Below, piece by piece: positions 1 to 19,629 of a DNA stretch of 64,000 nucleotides. The stretch is from contig JAANDG010000351.1 in NCBI GenBank assembly GCA_036852015.1, positions 87,958-151,957 of the forward strand, written 5' to 3'. Positions within the stretch are counted from its first letter, which is position 1. The number at the start of each line of letters is the position of its first letter. A program made the translations under genes and the position numbers. The notes beneath the pieces were generated by a model. That model was given only the letters and a program-made list of their open reading frames with translations. It made no database searches and was not told the origin of the DNA. This DNA comes from Pelodera strongyloides (lineage: Eukaryota; Nematoda; Chromadorea; Rhabditida; Rhabditidae).

Positions 1-46
1 AGAATAAGAAAGGTACAGTATGAATAAGAGTAAAATGTGTGTAAAA

Positions 47-165
47 CGGTATACCGTAATATAAAAAAACCACAGTATACCGTAATATAAAAAACTACAG
101 TATACCATAATATAAAAGCTACAGTATACCATAATATAAAAACCACAGTATACCATGATATAGAA
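47..165. repeat. minisatellite, unit about 25 bases
   Basis: Five imperfect copies of a unit like CAGTATACCGTAATATAAAAA in the intron after lit-1 exon 9. Confidence 0.75.
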
Positions 166-175
166 AACCCCTCAC

Positions 176-5486
<5,311 letters not shown>

Positions 5487-7382
5487 TCAATTTTATGTGT
5501 GCGTTCGTCTGGGTAGACACCAACGTCTAGATAAGGGGCGGGGGTACAGAGAGATCTGGTTGGCCGCTAGGGACACAGAGACCATAGGGCCCAGAGTGAG
5601 GGCGGAGCGAAAGACTATGACAACGACGGAGACGCAGAGCAAGACTTCCTGGGTGAAGGACTAGACAATCGGCCAGAGACTACAGAAAGCGAGAGAGGGA
5701 GAGAAAGAATGATGGGTCCAGACATATCAACGAAATACTAGGAACGGCAGGAGAGGTGGGGGGAAACTGATGACTTCAGACTTCCCGGGAACACTTCGAG
5801 GAAATTAGTCGAACCAAAGTTTAAAACATTCTGGTGATTATGAGTCAAGCAATTAGATTAAAGGTCAAGAACTTTAACGAGATAACGTAGGATTGACCAA
5901 CTGACGTTCATAGGGAGCACTGGGTTTTTGGAATGGCTATTTTTTTACCCGACGATGGGAAAATACGCCGCATTTTGGAAACATTGACGTAGGAAGCCGG
6001 TAATGACTACAGACCAGTGATATCACAACGATCGTAAGTATATGTACATGGCCAGTAAAACAGTGACAAGTGATAATAAAGAATTATGTTAGTAAATTAG
6101 ACTTATCCAACTATCAAACCAATGTTAAGTCCAGCGGCAAAGACGTAAAGCAAATGAGCCCGTTCTACGTACAAAGTTAAATTATTCTACTATCGAGAGG
6201 TATGGCACCTGGTTTTGGAAATATATACTGAAATTCAACATCCACATATATTCTACGCAAATTTCAGTGCCCTTTTGTGCTACTTTCTATGAGAAATCTT
6301 AGGATATGGCTGAATTAGCACATCATGCAAAGGAGGCGAGCGCGTATTCCCAACCAAGAGGATCCACATTTCTGTGGGATTTAGTAGTCGCCAGATCAAT
6401 TTGCATACGTAAGCCAGTTCAGTCCCCGGGCGGATTGAGGGGTGAATAGGAAAAAGGGTGGGTAGAATAGGCATCAGCTGATGTCCGAAATTGCCCTATG
6501 AGAGATCGGAGAAAAGTGGAGGTAGATGAAGCTCAGACAGTGGTCATTTGAAATCAGATACGATGAAAATTATGGAGATTTAGAGAAAGAGAGGAAGAGA
6601 GAGAGACGCACGCCCGTAGACCAATCACAATGGTGCAGATTGGTGTATGAAAAGAGAAAGAGACATGGGGAGAGAGAGAGGGAGAGAAAGAAAGAAATAA
6701 CTCCAGTAAACGTGAACAAAATAAAGAAGGAACTTTGAAATAAGGAAATGATGAATTCATTTACGAAACTGACGTAAGGATTCCGTGAAACCACAAGGAA
6801 AGGAAAGAGGAAGTGAGAGAAAGAGAGATAGAGAGAGAAAGATAGAGAGAGAGGAGAGAAAAAATCCTTATCCAAAACTCAACTAACCACTGCACAATTC
6901 CGTTTCAACATATTTACAATTTTAATGTGGTACATCACTTATACACGTTATTCTGTGAATTTTCTAATCTTTATCTAAGTCAAATGAGTAAATAAATTTT
7001 ATTAAAATAAAAACCTGCTAAAACCTTGATTGTATTAATCCGCTAATAGGGACAATTCGTCGTAACGTGGGCAGTTTATTTATCAAAAGTATATTAGAGA
7101 ATGGGGGTGGAATAGTTGAATAAGATTAGTAGGACACAATGCAACTACATAAAATAGAGTGATATATACATAATAACATAATACAAGAAAATCAGCGGCG
7201 GATATTCCGCGAAGCATATAGTATTAGAGCAAAATTGAATTTCAACGAATATCAAGATTATTCAAGGAAGTAGAAACTATTTCAACTATAACTAGAAACT
7301 AAAGTGCATGCAAATTAGAACATAATTCATACATAACACAGGAAAACGAAATAATTGCCGAAAAGAAAATGTCGTTGGCCTA

Positions 7383-7441
7383 TCACCAAATGGTTTTTAC
7401 CGGAAAAGTCATACGGTGACTGGTTCGCGACCATTTGGTGA
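7383..7441. repeat. inverted repeat TCACCAAATGGT ... ACCATTTGGTGA
   Basis: Twelve-base arms around a 35-base loop containing GGTGACTGGTTCGCG. The same words recur at 12916-12983 and 13560-13600. Confidence 0.65.
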
Positions 7442-8027
7442 CCAGTTGATGACGGTCCTTCCTACTAACAGGGGTATAAATTATGAATTATAGAAATTAA
7501 GAATATCAAATTATATTGGCCCGAATATAAAAATAAAATGAATATGAATTAAACCATCAGGTCGCCTTCCATTTCAAAGGTGTTCACCCGGGGGAATGGT
7601 CCGGGGCTTCCCAGTGGTGGGATGGGTGTTGGGAACCGGAAGCAAGGATTGGGATCTCCCGGTCAAAGGGAGAGAGATAGAGAGGGAGAGGGAGGGAAAA
7701 GTGTCCCAAAGGGGGAAGTTCTCCCGCCCAAGAATAGACACATTGAAAGAGGCGATCACCTCAAGAGGCAGCGGACGACGCGGAACGGAAGCGCAATAGC
7801 AAATAGAAGAATGCAAAGAGACCAAAGGGAATTGAATGGGGAATGGGAGGGGAAGGTCAGGGAGGAAGTACAAATTGGGGAAGTTCGGAAGTTGTTTTTA
7901 TGGATACTGTAGGGAGACGAGAATACGGTAGGGGGGATGAATACGGTGCGTGTGCTTGTGTATGTATGTGTATGTGTGAATGAGTGTGTGTATGTGTGAT
8001 AATGCTGTTGTATGGGAGGGGGAGGTA

Positions 8028-8088
8028 ATTAAGGTACCTTACGGAAGGTAAGGCAGAAGGCACCTTACGGAAGGTAAGGTAAGGTGAC
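8028..8088. repeat. tandem/inverted CCTTACGGAAGGTAAGG repeat
   Basis: Two copies of ACCTTACGGAAGGTAAGG, each itself an inverted repeat. Confidence 0.65.
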
Positions 8089-11000
8089 TTTAGTGATAAC
8101 TGTTGACAACTGATTGTGAGTTTATAATTGCAAAATATTATTGTGAGTGAAGAAATGAGCAGAACTTAGGAAATATGATGTAAGATTACCCAAAAAAACA
8201 TATCCTACCCCACCGTTGAGAGCAATTCACGCCACCGATCGGGAAAATAAAAAGAATCGAAAAAGTTAATGTAACGTGTTCGGAAAGCTTCTCCTTCAGT
8301 GTATATGACTGAGTTTAGCATCAAGTATAGATACAGAGAGGGAGAGAGAGAGATACAGAGAGAGTTACAGAGAGAGAGATACGGAGAGAGAAAGAGAGAG
8401 AGAGACTGACACGAGGGGCGAAATTGGTATGGGAACGAACCGGTCCCACTCTTCGCATGCACGCCCAAAGCGCCGAGGGCTTACAACATAGAGACCGACA
8501 ATGGGGTGGACAAACAGACGCACAGACACACATAACGCACATACAGACAAACGTACATACAGACATATCCAAATGTAAATGGGAACGCGAGCGCGCGGGT
8601 GAATAGGCCTAGACTATCTACTATCTACGTCACGACTACGACCGCACACTATGCACGAGCTGGAAATTGAATTACAAACATAACGGACAGAGTAGCGTCG
8701 CGTACTCTAGAAGATTGCTACCAAATACAGAGAGAGTCAGCGAATTCATATAATTGTATGATGACGCAAAGCTAGGAAAGAATCAGAGTGTAAGTAGTGG
8801 AGGAAGCTAAACAGTTAACGTATACAGTAATAAGAATGATGACAATAGTTAAACACTGAATTGAGCAAGTTGAATAAATCACATATAGAACGGTGAATAG
8901 TACAGTCGCGTTGTTAATCTACGTCTACAAGGGCTGGCGATCATTGTACAAACAGTGCAAGCGCTGTGTTCAAAAGCGGGAGGCTGGAAACTAAAAATAG
9001 CGCATTTGCGGGCATGCTAAAAGCATGATATGCCTAACAAAACACTATAGATAGAGGAATACAGAATGCATATACAACAATACAAGAGTAAAAAAAAAGA
9101 TAGGGGGAGCATGATAATAAAAACATCGAATGGGCAAGGGGTAACGGGTTTATTATCGTTTTATGTGAACAACAGTATAACATGTAAGCGACAAAGGTGA
9201 ATGCTAAACACTGCGGCGTGACAAAGACACTTATGCGTTAGATAATGTTTAGACATAAGAATAGCTGAAGGGGTTTCGAGTTGAGGAAAAATGATAACAA
9301 TAAGAGGGAATTCTTATGTCATGAACTTGCATACACGAACAGTTTATGACAATGACAAACAGGTGAGAATGACAGACAGACAATGATAGGATAATTGTGA
9401 GTAACAGTTTAGCACTTAAAGTGGTGGATTAACCATAATAAGATTAAGGAGATAAATATTAGTGCACAAGATAGGTTCTACAATGCATTTCTCATATCGA
9501 AATCCAGGTTCTAGTGTGAGTTCCAAGTTCCTAAGGTCTAAGTTTCTACAGCCCGGCGTGTGTATGACTGCGGGTAAGGGGTGTGCTCAGCTGGATGCCC
9601 CGGAGGGCATTCCAGGCTCCGTGGTTCGATAGCGCGCAGACAGCGCTGAAAACGAGTAGGGTGGTTGGACGAAAGCGTGAAGCGCCGCCACTCAGCTGAG
9701 CGCTACGCGCCGCGCGCACTAAAACGATCAAAGTGCATAGCAGTGTCTTGTGACCTGAGGGGGAGAGCTGGTAACGTTCTGGTTACGCCAACGTCGTTCA
9801 GGCCGGTAACAGGTCTGCTATGGGGGAACGACGACGACAAGAACTGGGGGAAGGGAAGGCTCGGAAGTAATTAGATTTAGGTTCCACGAATGGCAGGCTT
9901 CTTCTAGGATTGGCTACAAACTACATACTACAGACTATAGCTATAGAGTGTAGAATGCAGACTATAGGCTTTACACCAAAGGGAAGCAAGCATAGACTAC
10001 GCGACGCTCCAGCTAACATTTGCATATCGATTATGTGTGCGTCTGTGGAATTTGCACAATGGTCAGCTGTCGAGCCGCCGGCGAACGATTTTAAGCGCCT
10101 CCGGTCGGCGCACGGAAATTTAGCGACAGAGGGGGTTGGTAGTGTGAGAGCGGAAATCCTAGGAAATAGATATAGGATAGCATGATTAGACCAAGAAATT
10201 GAACATTTGCATATGCGCTAGTACTGTAACGAACATACCTACATACAAACTGACAAACCTATGTCGTTAGTTACCCCAAACGAGATAGTCTTGGTTCATG
10301 TAATATGCAATAGACATGGCAAGACAGAAAGCATAAGCAAAAAAAGCAAAGGCAATTCCTGCGTGATGTAGGTGTATAGAGGGCTGGTGCTTCAGGCCTG
10401 CAGGTTGTAAGGCGCGTATAAAGGGGGAGAGAGGGGAAGCCTGCATGCATTGTAGGACTAGAACCTGCTCCGCACAGTCTGACAAACATACAACGTATAG
10501 AGGGGGGACAGGCAAGCACGCACGTATATACAAAACTGTGCTCACTGTATTATATATGAAAAGCACACACATACAAATAGTCATATATATTGAGAAAGGC
10601 TTCATCGATTATTGATCATTTCTTTACTACATAAAAGGGTGACGTAGGCGACGTCTTACGGTAGATGTCTTGAGCCGAAAAGGAATTTGCATATAAAAAT
10701 TTCAATATATACAAATTTCGGCGGTGCAGCTTACTACGGTATAGTAATCAGCGCTAAGTAAAGGACTCAAAGAAGATTCTACACCAACATCCCTGCACAT
10801 AAACTACATCGGAAAACAACACCTAGGCAGACTAGACTTATTCCGAAAAAGGACAAAATTCTAAAAAAAGGATCGAAAATCATCGAGAAGGAGGCGGCTA
10901 GACGGCGTTTCGTGTTTTTCTCTAAAAAGATTACCCATTTCCTTTTCTCTCTCTCCCTCTCTGTCCCTCTCTCTCTCCCTCTCTCTCTCCGAAATAACAA

Positions 11001-12141
11001 AGTGAGTAGCAAAAACATTTGGGTACCAAAAACGACAATGGCCAATAGGAACAAAAACAAAGTGTTTGTATAGACTCGCAGACATGTTTTGTTTTGCACG
11101 TACTGTGCTCAGAGTTGATTAAATTTTTAAATTGATTACAGTCTATAGTACGTGTGATCTTAATGAGTCTCGCCATCTATCTATGCGTGTTTTTGGGGTA
11201 AAGTGTATACCCTTGTGGGGTAAAACAACACTGTGGGGGTAGAGTACACTCAAATGCTTGAAGTTTTTGCTGATTATGAAAATGGTACCTAACCAAACTG
11301 TTATTAGTAAATACTACTTTAAACTAGGGATAAAGTACATGGAGAAATACATGCGACCAAAGCAAAGAGTATTGGAAACTGGAAACTATACTATCGAGAG
11401 GCCCGGCGGCGTTTTAGGGTGTGGGGTGTGCATGGGCCAGCGTAGAGAGAGAGCTGGGGAAAGATATATTCCCTTTCTCTCTCTTACCATTCAGAGAGAG
11501 AGAGTGATAGAGAGAGAGGGAGAGGGATAGAGAGAGAGGGACTCTGGGCACCATGGCCAATGCATGTGTGCGTATATAAGTGTACAATCGGGGGCCCACT
11601 ACGTCGATATAGGATGCGTAGAGAGAAGGGAGGTATGTCGTATTGCTTAGGAAACTATGGGGAATCCTAAGAGAAGAACGGAAAACCACATAACTCACTA
11701 GGGAATTAGGTTGGGAGAACGTTTTACTTAGAACGGGAAGACTGGAATGAAAAAGACCAACAAACAAATAGAAAAGATGGTAGTATAGCATGGAACCTAG
11801 GATTCTTATGCCATGGAAGTAGTTAGTGTTAAGTCCTTATATTGTTATCCATGTCTGGAAGGTTATTATAATGTTATTATGGTGACTGGACATAATTTAG
11901 ACATAGTGAACTCATTAGCCTAATAAAACGATCAAAAACATATTACATAATACAAAAAAATTCTGGAACAAAGGTAAAAAGGAAACAAAACAAAGGTAAT
12001 AGAATAGAGTAGTATTCAATAATAATAAAAACATATTATTGAATAGAACGGCATATAAACAAGTGACAATCCAAGGAACCAAGTGAGCATTTTTACATAA
12101 TACGACAATAACTCATCGCATACATACAAGTTGTGGGGTTT

Positions 12142-12289
12142 TTAAAGCGGTATAACATCCGATTTTGGAAACATATGCTGGAATTCCAATGGTATTTGCA
12201 AATAACTGCGCGAGTGGCTTATTCTAATTATTTTCACTTGAGTCTTATGGGAATGCTTGTCCATCTTTCAAAAAACCGGCTCGTTTTAA
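12142..12289. mobile_element. TTAA-flanked MITE, family M2 copy, diverged
   Basis: TTAA|AGCGGTATAACATCCG and TTTTGGAAACATATG at the left, degraded AAACCGGCTCGTT|TTAA at the right. Confidence 0.6.
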
Positions 12290-12593
12290 TCCACCAGATT
12301 TTGCTCTAGAACTTCGAATTTTGACCTAAGCCAACAGTCTTTAGCCTTTAGCCTAACCACATACATATTGACGTAAACATGTAGCTTACAGAAAACAAAG
12401 CGGGGTGGTTCGTTAAAATTTTTCTGGTGACATCGACAACCTTGAACAGGGAGGGCAAATGTGTTATTGGTTGGTACCGAGTAACACCCCGAGGCCGGGG
12501 ACAAACTCCCGGGAAGAGAGGTTATGAGAATAGATGGAATATTAGGAAGTTGCACATACACAACAAACTTTTATAAATAACAACAACAGAGAA

Positions 12594-12626
<33 letters not shown>

Positions 12627-12915
12627 TGGAGAGAGAATAAAGAGCAAAAACTATGTGCATATTCTAACATGATGACTATGCAGCAATGTTTGGTCGTTTG
12701 TGAGCATTTTTGGACTTAGGGTTGCCGTTGATTAATGGCAAATATTAATCTATAAACAATGTTACGCGACGTCAAACATTACCGTAATCAAAGTTACGAA
12801 CCTGATGTTTGTAAATAAGGCTGCTCACCAGAGGATATAATTTCTAGATATAAGGAATAACATAGGAAGTGGGTGAACCCACTTGGTGACTGTTCACTGT
12901 TTTTTTCGTGGGCCT

Positions 12916-12983
12916 GCCCATTTGGTGACCAACTCGTTACCAACTTCCACAGAAAACCGCCATCAGTTGGTCACCAAATGGGC
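12916..12983. repeat. inverted repeat GCCCATTTGGTGACCAACT
   Basis: Perfect 19-base arms (12916-12934 and 12965-12983) with a 30-base loop. Shares CATTTGGTGACC with 7383-7441. Confidence 0.75.
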
Positions 12984-13766
12984 ACTTACCTGTCACGAAC
13001 CAGTCAATGTAAAACCTATAAGAACTGTCAGAATCAGAATATAAGTATAGAAGGACTAGAGTTTTCCGAAATTTTTGAATTCTTTTCTTATCGCAACTGA
13101 TGAAAACACGAACAATATAAGGTGGTGTCATTCCGGCAACTGATAGTGGACTTAACACTGAAGTCATAAAAAGTACAGGAAACTTAAAATAAATTCTGAA
13201 TACATTATTGTGATAGTTAACAATTATGCCGAGGCTATACTCTCAATTTTGCAATAAACCAAAAGTAACACAATTAGATAAGCACAGAACACTAACTACC
13301 GATAAAAAATATGGAAAATCGAGGGGTAAACCACCAAAAAAAAAGAGGATTTAATACGAACACTGGTACAAAAAGGGCTAATTTCCCAAGACACAACACA
13401 AAGCATGCTAGTAGAAAAGGGTGGCACTGGTGCAAAAATGGTTTGAGAATGGTGTATGCTGGGAGGCTGGTAGAAGGCGTCTGTATGGGTATAGAGTACT
13501 AAGGGTACCAAGGGGTAGAGGTCAAACCGCCGGGAGGGGGGGAGATGGATGTTGGCGTGCCATTCAGTGACTGGTTCACTGGGGTCACCTACCATTTGCC
13601 ACCCCGCGAAATCACCGCCCCGAGCAGAGACGGGTAGAGAGGGTGATAGAGAGGGTAGAATAGAGAGAAGCAGACAGGAAAGATTAGGGAGGGAAATGGT
13701 ACCAACAGATCACAGGTAGCAGCAGATCATCAGGTCAATCACGGTACCAAAACAACAACTGGAATA

Positions 13767-13854
13767 GTAGAGAGAGAGAGGGAGCGAGAGAGAGAGAGAG
13801 AGAGCAAGCGAGAGAGAGAGAGAGAGAGAGAGCGCGAGAGAGAGAGAGAGAGAT
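13767..13854. repeat. GA microsatellite beside the TGCGAATTCGCA cluster
   Basis: (GA)n with GC interruptions ending 27 bases before the first palindrome. Confidence 0.85.
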
Positions 13855-13881
13855 AAGCCACTGAAAGCTCTGTTAATGGAT

Positions 13882-14173
13882 TGCGAATTCGCACCGGAAA
13901 AGTGGGCTGTGCGAATTCGCACAGCAAACTTTCCAAATTCGCAACGGCAAAATACCCGGTGCGAATTCGCAGACTCTCATGTAATCTGCGAATTCGCACC
14001 GAAAAACGCAAAAACAACTTTTCACACTCTTCACCCTCTCCGCAGTGCCTGCTCTCTCGCCTAGGATTTTGCACTGCGAATTCGCACCGGAAATACTGCG
14101 AATTCGCAGAGCAAGAAATCCAAAAAGAATTCCAAGAGAATTCTTTTTGGTTTTCTTCCGGTGCGAATTCGCA
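13882..14173. repeat. cluster of the 12-base palindrome TGCGAATTCGCA
   Basis: Seven exact copies at 13882, 13910, 13960, 13987, 14075, 14097 and 14162, plus one imperfect at 13934, many followed by CCGGAAA. Irregular spacing of 22-88 bases rules out a simple tandem satellite. Overlapping open frames on both strands here follow from the repeats. Confidence 0.85.
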
Positions 14174-14989
14174 GAACAACATCCTAGAGGTACAAACAAT
14201 GTGCAGATTATGAGAAGAAGCCACCGGACAAGGATCAACATAAAACCTTGGCACGTCTAGACGTTACGCGACAATACCGTTGATACTGTGACACAAAAAG
14301 TGGCTAAGTGATACACAGCCGTGGAGAACTTGGCAATTTATGTATTTATGTGCTAATCTATGTGTATGGCTCGTTTCAAAAAAAAAAACATTTAAGCGAA
14401 TAAATACAGTAACCAAAGGAATAAAAGCAATTAGGCCGCAAAGATCTCTACTTGACTGGATTTCGAAGATGACTAGACGTGTGCGTCGCTGTCCGGGTCC
14501 GGGTGTTTGCTTATGGCACTGTGACGACACAGCTAGCCCTTCCGTGTTACTCGGAGAGCTCACGTGCTCATGCCATAAATCAATGACTAATTAGCATATA
14601 TAATATACAACTACTTGGTGTAGTTAGAATATACAACACTATCTCTAACTACATTTACCACCATTTAGAGAAGATGATTGCGCTAATCGAATCGATTATG
14701 CGGCAAACGATTAGACTACTACAAACGACTAATTAGAATATACAACACCATCTACACAGCAGAAAATTAAGGAAATCGATAATGAAAGAATCTCTACTAC
14801 AGTATGACTATCTACATTTTTCAATTAGCATAATTCTAAACGTAAATGCGCAGGTCGAAGATCATAGCATTTAGAATACACTGATAACCAGAGTCAGGAA
14901 TCATCGATCAAAATTGATATCAGATTAAAGATTATGCAAACTCAACGAAAACAAGACCTTTAGAAAACAATATGTTATGTTTGTTGGAT

Positions 14990-15171
14990 TTAAAGCGAAA
15001 TACCGGCCGGTTTTTGAAACACATTGAGTACACCTGCATGGTTATGCAGCTTATGCAAATGAACATAAATTAGAATAAAAATTCGAGCTAAAGTCGAGCA
15101 AATTAGTAAAAATATGTAAGAACTCAGTTGTCCATGATGTGTTTCAAAAACCGGCCGACAGTTTGCTTTAA
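14990..15171. mobile_element. TTAA-flanked MITE, family M1 copy
   Basis: TTAA at both ends, inverted ends AGCGAAATACCGGCCGG...; body contains TATGCAGCTTATGCAAAT and TAAATTAGAATAAAAAT. One of about nine copies in the window. Confidence 0.85.
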
Positions 15172-18100
15172 AAATACAATTCCTATACATTATATTAGTA
15201 TACACCGTAGAAACAGACAAATAAGGACAATAATGAATGTGAATATTTAAGCTAGTACAGTAACCAAAAAAAATATGCAGGGTTATGTTTTGTGAAAAAT
15301 ACCACTAACATATAAGAAGAATTATGTCGTTATCTAAATGTGATATTTCAGAAACAACAACACGTAGCTACAGAAAAACAATACGGATACACCTGACACA
15401 TCAAGAGACTAACAAAAAGTAAACATCCTTACAAGTTTGTACTGTATTACTAATATAATTACAACATACAAAATACACTACCAAGCGCACAATAACTCGA
15501 CTATAAATGAGTAAACATAATTGTAGTTTGTAGTGTTATTATCAACATACAGTACCATAATTAGAATATAAAAACACATTACCGAGCATATAACTCCAAA
15601 TTTGGGAGGTGATCGCCGGGCGTCCACACCCAATAACACAGTATTCAAATAGTGAAACGCGACGCGCTATGAGGTCAAGGAATGCTAGTTCGAGGGAAAT
15701 TGAGAGAACCAGAGATGAACAGAGAAAAACAGAGAGGGTTAGAGATGAAAAGGAGAACCGTGAGAGGATACCAGACCGTACCATTCTCTAAGGTCGCATA
15801 CCAAGGATATACGAGAGACAGGGCAGGAGGAGGAGAGAGTGAGAGATAAAGAGATAGAGACAGACACTACATGATACCTCCAAGGTGTACAAGGTAGTAC
15901 ACCTTGGGCCATATATCAATCAGTGGTAGGATATACCAAAAGAGGAGAATCCTGAGGGTACAAACTACAGTATGAGAATCAGAATACACACTTCAGTCAG
16001 ACTACAACAAGTCTATGGAGTCTGTTGCGACTGTAAAACGTGGACGTGTAGTAGTTGTGTTGGCTGTCTGTGCTGATATAAATTAGTTAGTGTAAATATA
16101 TGTTAAGTGAGATAGATAATTAATCGATGGTAAGATCAGAAACGACATTAAGGCCTAGGTCCTAACAATATGAAGATCTACCCACGTGAGCCTTAGACAT
16201 AAGTGAGACTGCAAACAAGTTAGATATACCAAGCTATGGTGGCATGGTTTTAGACAGTGGATCGTAGTACTTTGGTGTCAATACATCTAGGCGCTTAGCG
16301 AATCAACGCGGACAATCTACCGTAATCAGGCACAAAACAAGTTCTGTCGAACGATGAGAAGTCTCAATTTTTTTGAAAGTGACAAGTAGGGTGGGGGACA
16401 TAGACTGACAAACTAACAGACAATACGGCCTTGGCATAGTGGCAGCAAAGAGCAACGAGTCGGAGGCGGACAGAGTACTACCAGACATCGAGAGTAGGAT
16501 GGTACAACATTGTGCAGCACTTTTCGGGTAGAAATGAGCGTTATGACACACGCACACACGCACACACGCACACACACAGACACACACATGCACACAGCAT
16601 CTAGAAAATTATAGGACCCACATCAGCACAATTAACTTATTAGATAATGATAACGAGGTCCAGTTTGCAATAGAGAGAGTGATACAGGACAATACCACGT
16701 TGTAGTAAAAAAATACTTATGTAAAATGAGTTTTCGTTTGGAAAGCAGGTTTCTTCCTAGTAAATAGTAACCATCCAGAGGCTGGAAGATCTTTTTGGGA
16801 GGTGGAGTAGTAGAGGACGGTGGGAGGTTCGCGGAACGCTCGCCACGTACCGGCGGACACAAATAGACGCGGTCACGACGACGCGTGGACGGATTTGGGG
16901 TGGAGCGGGACAGGAATAGAATCTGGAATCCACGAAAAGAGAGAGAGAGAGAGAGAGAGATAAAGCGCTAGAAGTCATAGGCCACACGGCCACCTAGAAC
17001 AATGAGACCCCGAAATAGAATATCTAGCAAAGGACTGGGGGAAAGAAGCAGGCCGAACTGTGGGCTGCACGCGGAGCTCCCAATTTCGTAACAGTGAAAC
17101 AGCACCGACCCGCACGAGAGCGAAAACACCATATATGACCCTTTTTTGCGGAAAAACACTGTAAAGACCTAACGCCTGACTAGAACTCTAACTCCACAAG
17201 GCACACATAAAGTCTTATTGTAAACTCGCACCAGCTCTCTAGCAAAACATTGTAGATTGTAAACAAAAATATGGAACATATTATGATAAGGCGTTTCCCT
17301 CGTAAGCGCTAGGGACCAGTTAGACACCACAAATGCAATTTTAGAAAAGGTTAAATGTTTATTAGGCTCTTAGAAACAGCGCAACGCCATAAGAGAAGAA
17401 CTATCTACAAAACGGTCGCTTGAGTTACTCACAGCTGAAAAAAACTGGTAGTGCAAAGTCATCGTCAAATATTACGGACTGAAGAACGCCAAGAAATATC
17501 TACAACCAGAGGCCAAATTTCAAAAAAATAAAATCCACGGTACTCCGAGACTCCGAGATATACTCAGAGCTGGAAAACCACATAAACGCAGAGTATAGTC
17601 GAGTTAAAGGTCGAAATGTAAACAATGAAGGGGTGGGCAGGCGAGCCTGGTGGCGCGCGCTCCTGGGCACAAGGGTGATGGTAGTACCGGGGGTATATGA
17701 AAGGGGTCAGCCAGCGTGCCCGCCCGAAAGACGTCTTTGACCAGCACCATCAACAAAACGCCCCGGGAAGAAGTACACAGAGAGTGGGAGAGATTGGGAG
17801 ACGCTGAGATAGAGTGCATTCTAAAGTGCAGCTGCAGAACTTGAAAGAGTTCAGAGCGAGAGAGTAGACTAGAGAGAGACTAAGAGGGCAAGTGATACGT
17901 ACACACGGCAAAAGTGCACCCGGATCAGCTGGTCGGAATGAACGATAAAGGGTGAATATGAGTAATTTGCATATTATCTATAGGACGGAAATGGGCTTTA
18001 CTGGAAAGTCATTAGTCCAGGTAACTTATTGCATTGAATTCACATCTAAAAAGCAGAAACAAAATAAAGCACATTATGCTTGCACAATACAGGCCTGCAA

Positions 18101-18689
18101 AATACAGAACCAAGCTCGAATGACACCCATCATTCGAGGGGGAAAACCCCAAGAACTTTGAACAGAGAGAGAGAGAGAGATGTCAAAGAGAGAACACCCG
18201 ATTGTTGAAAGAGTAGAGAGAGCAGGAACGTAAAAAATTCAAGCATCTATAAGCCAGCACAATGAAAGCGATCTAAAACAATTCAAGAGGTGAATTATTA
18301 GTTGTTCGAGGAAATCGCTCTGCGGTTTCGAGTTTCGAAATCCCGCGACAGGAAAGAAATGAAGAAAATTTTCTGAAGACCATACATGGAAAACTATAGG
18401 AATCAGGTGTGATCTTTATATGTAGTAAAGGCAGGCACGTTTGCTTTCCTTATCACAGAGATTACTACTACACTTTGCTTGAGAGGGATTGAGAGCTGGA
18501 AGAGAAAAGGGTTGGAGAGAGGACAGATAGAGAGATGGAGAGAGAGAGATAGATGAAGAGAGAGGCAGAGAGAGAGGGGCAGTGAGAGGGTAGAGATGCA
18601 AACGATATACCTAAGGAAATTCCGGCATTAAAATCCAACCAACTTCCTCAGAAAGCTGTCATTCACATGTACTATAGAAATCAGGTGTT

Positions 18690-18692
18690 CAA

Positions 18693-18724
<32 letters not shown>

Positions 18725-18785
18725 TGATGGATAGAGAGAGATGGATAGAGAGAGAGATAAAGAGAGAAGAGATGGATAGAGAGAG
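18690..18785. repeat. GA/GATA microsatellite
   Basis: (GA)n mixed with GATGGATAGAGA units; similar tracts at 18530-18580 and 18950-19022. Confidence 0.8.
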
Positions 18786-19629
18786 AAAAATCAACGAATG
18801 AAAGTCAGACTATCGTATGCGAAGACGTAAGAGAAAAGTGATCAGATCATCTTATTTATAACAGCTTATAATAGAAATATAGTTTTTCTCGTAAACAAGG
18901 ATTGCGGTATAGACGAGGTTCATTTTCATTTACAATCTCAAACTTGCAGAAAGAGAGTGAGAGAGAGAGATACAGAGAGAGCGAAATACAGAGGGAAAGG
19001 TATGAGAGAGAGAGAGAGAGTGGGACAGAGGGAAAGTTGAATTGTATATATGACGGACATTTGAATTTTATCGTAAAGCGTCAGCTTATAACGTAAGGGA
19101 CATAGAGAGTGAATGAACGCTGTGAATTACAACGCGGTTGTGGCCCCGCGGGGAGACCCTTGAGACCCAAGGGATATTGGGTCGTATTTATGCAGCAAAG
19201 CGGGATTTACATGTTATTGTTTTAGCGTCAAACTTGATATGTTAATCTACTAGTGGCATGCATGATTAAGACACAAGACTGTAAATGTGGTAAGGTCTAA
19301 AAACAGTTATTTGAGAAGTCTGAATTATATAATTTATAAACTACTAAGGAGAATACTCTAGAGATACAGTATTCTACAAATAGACTAGAATAAGCAACAC
19401 CCCGGTTTGCCAACTATTAATCTACCTTATAAACCTAAACCTGCGTTTCCTACTGTACTGCCAAAGGTAGCAGATGGCGCAAAAATTTCCCCATAATCCG
19501 CTTTGAAATGTATTCGTAAACGTAAACCGTAAACCTTGATGAAACCACCTGGTCAACATGAATCAAAATGTGTCGTGTGATTGCTATTGTTTCAGGTCAT
19601 GTATGTGTGTTTCTTTGGTAAGGCGCTGG

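Noticed and set aside
13882..14173. CRISPR-like array
   Set aside because: Copies are 12-base palindromes with spacers of 10-76 bases in a eukaryotic genome; no cas genes.
13739..14254. Overlapping open frames on both strands (up to 171 codons)
   Set aside because: Produced by the palindromic TGCGAATTCGCA cluster and the GA tract, giving repeats such as CEFAPE and RIRT; no protein family.
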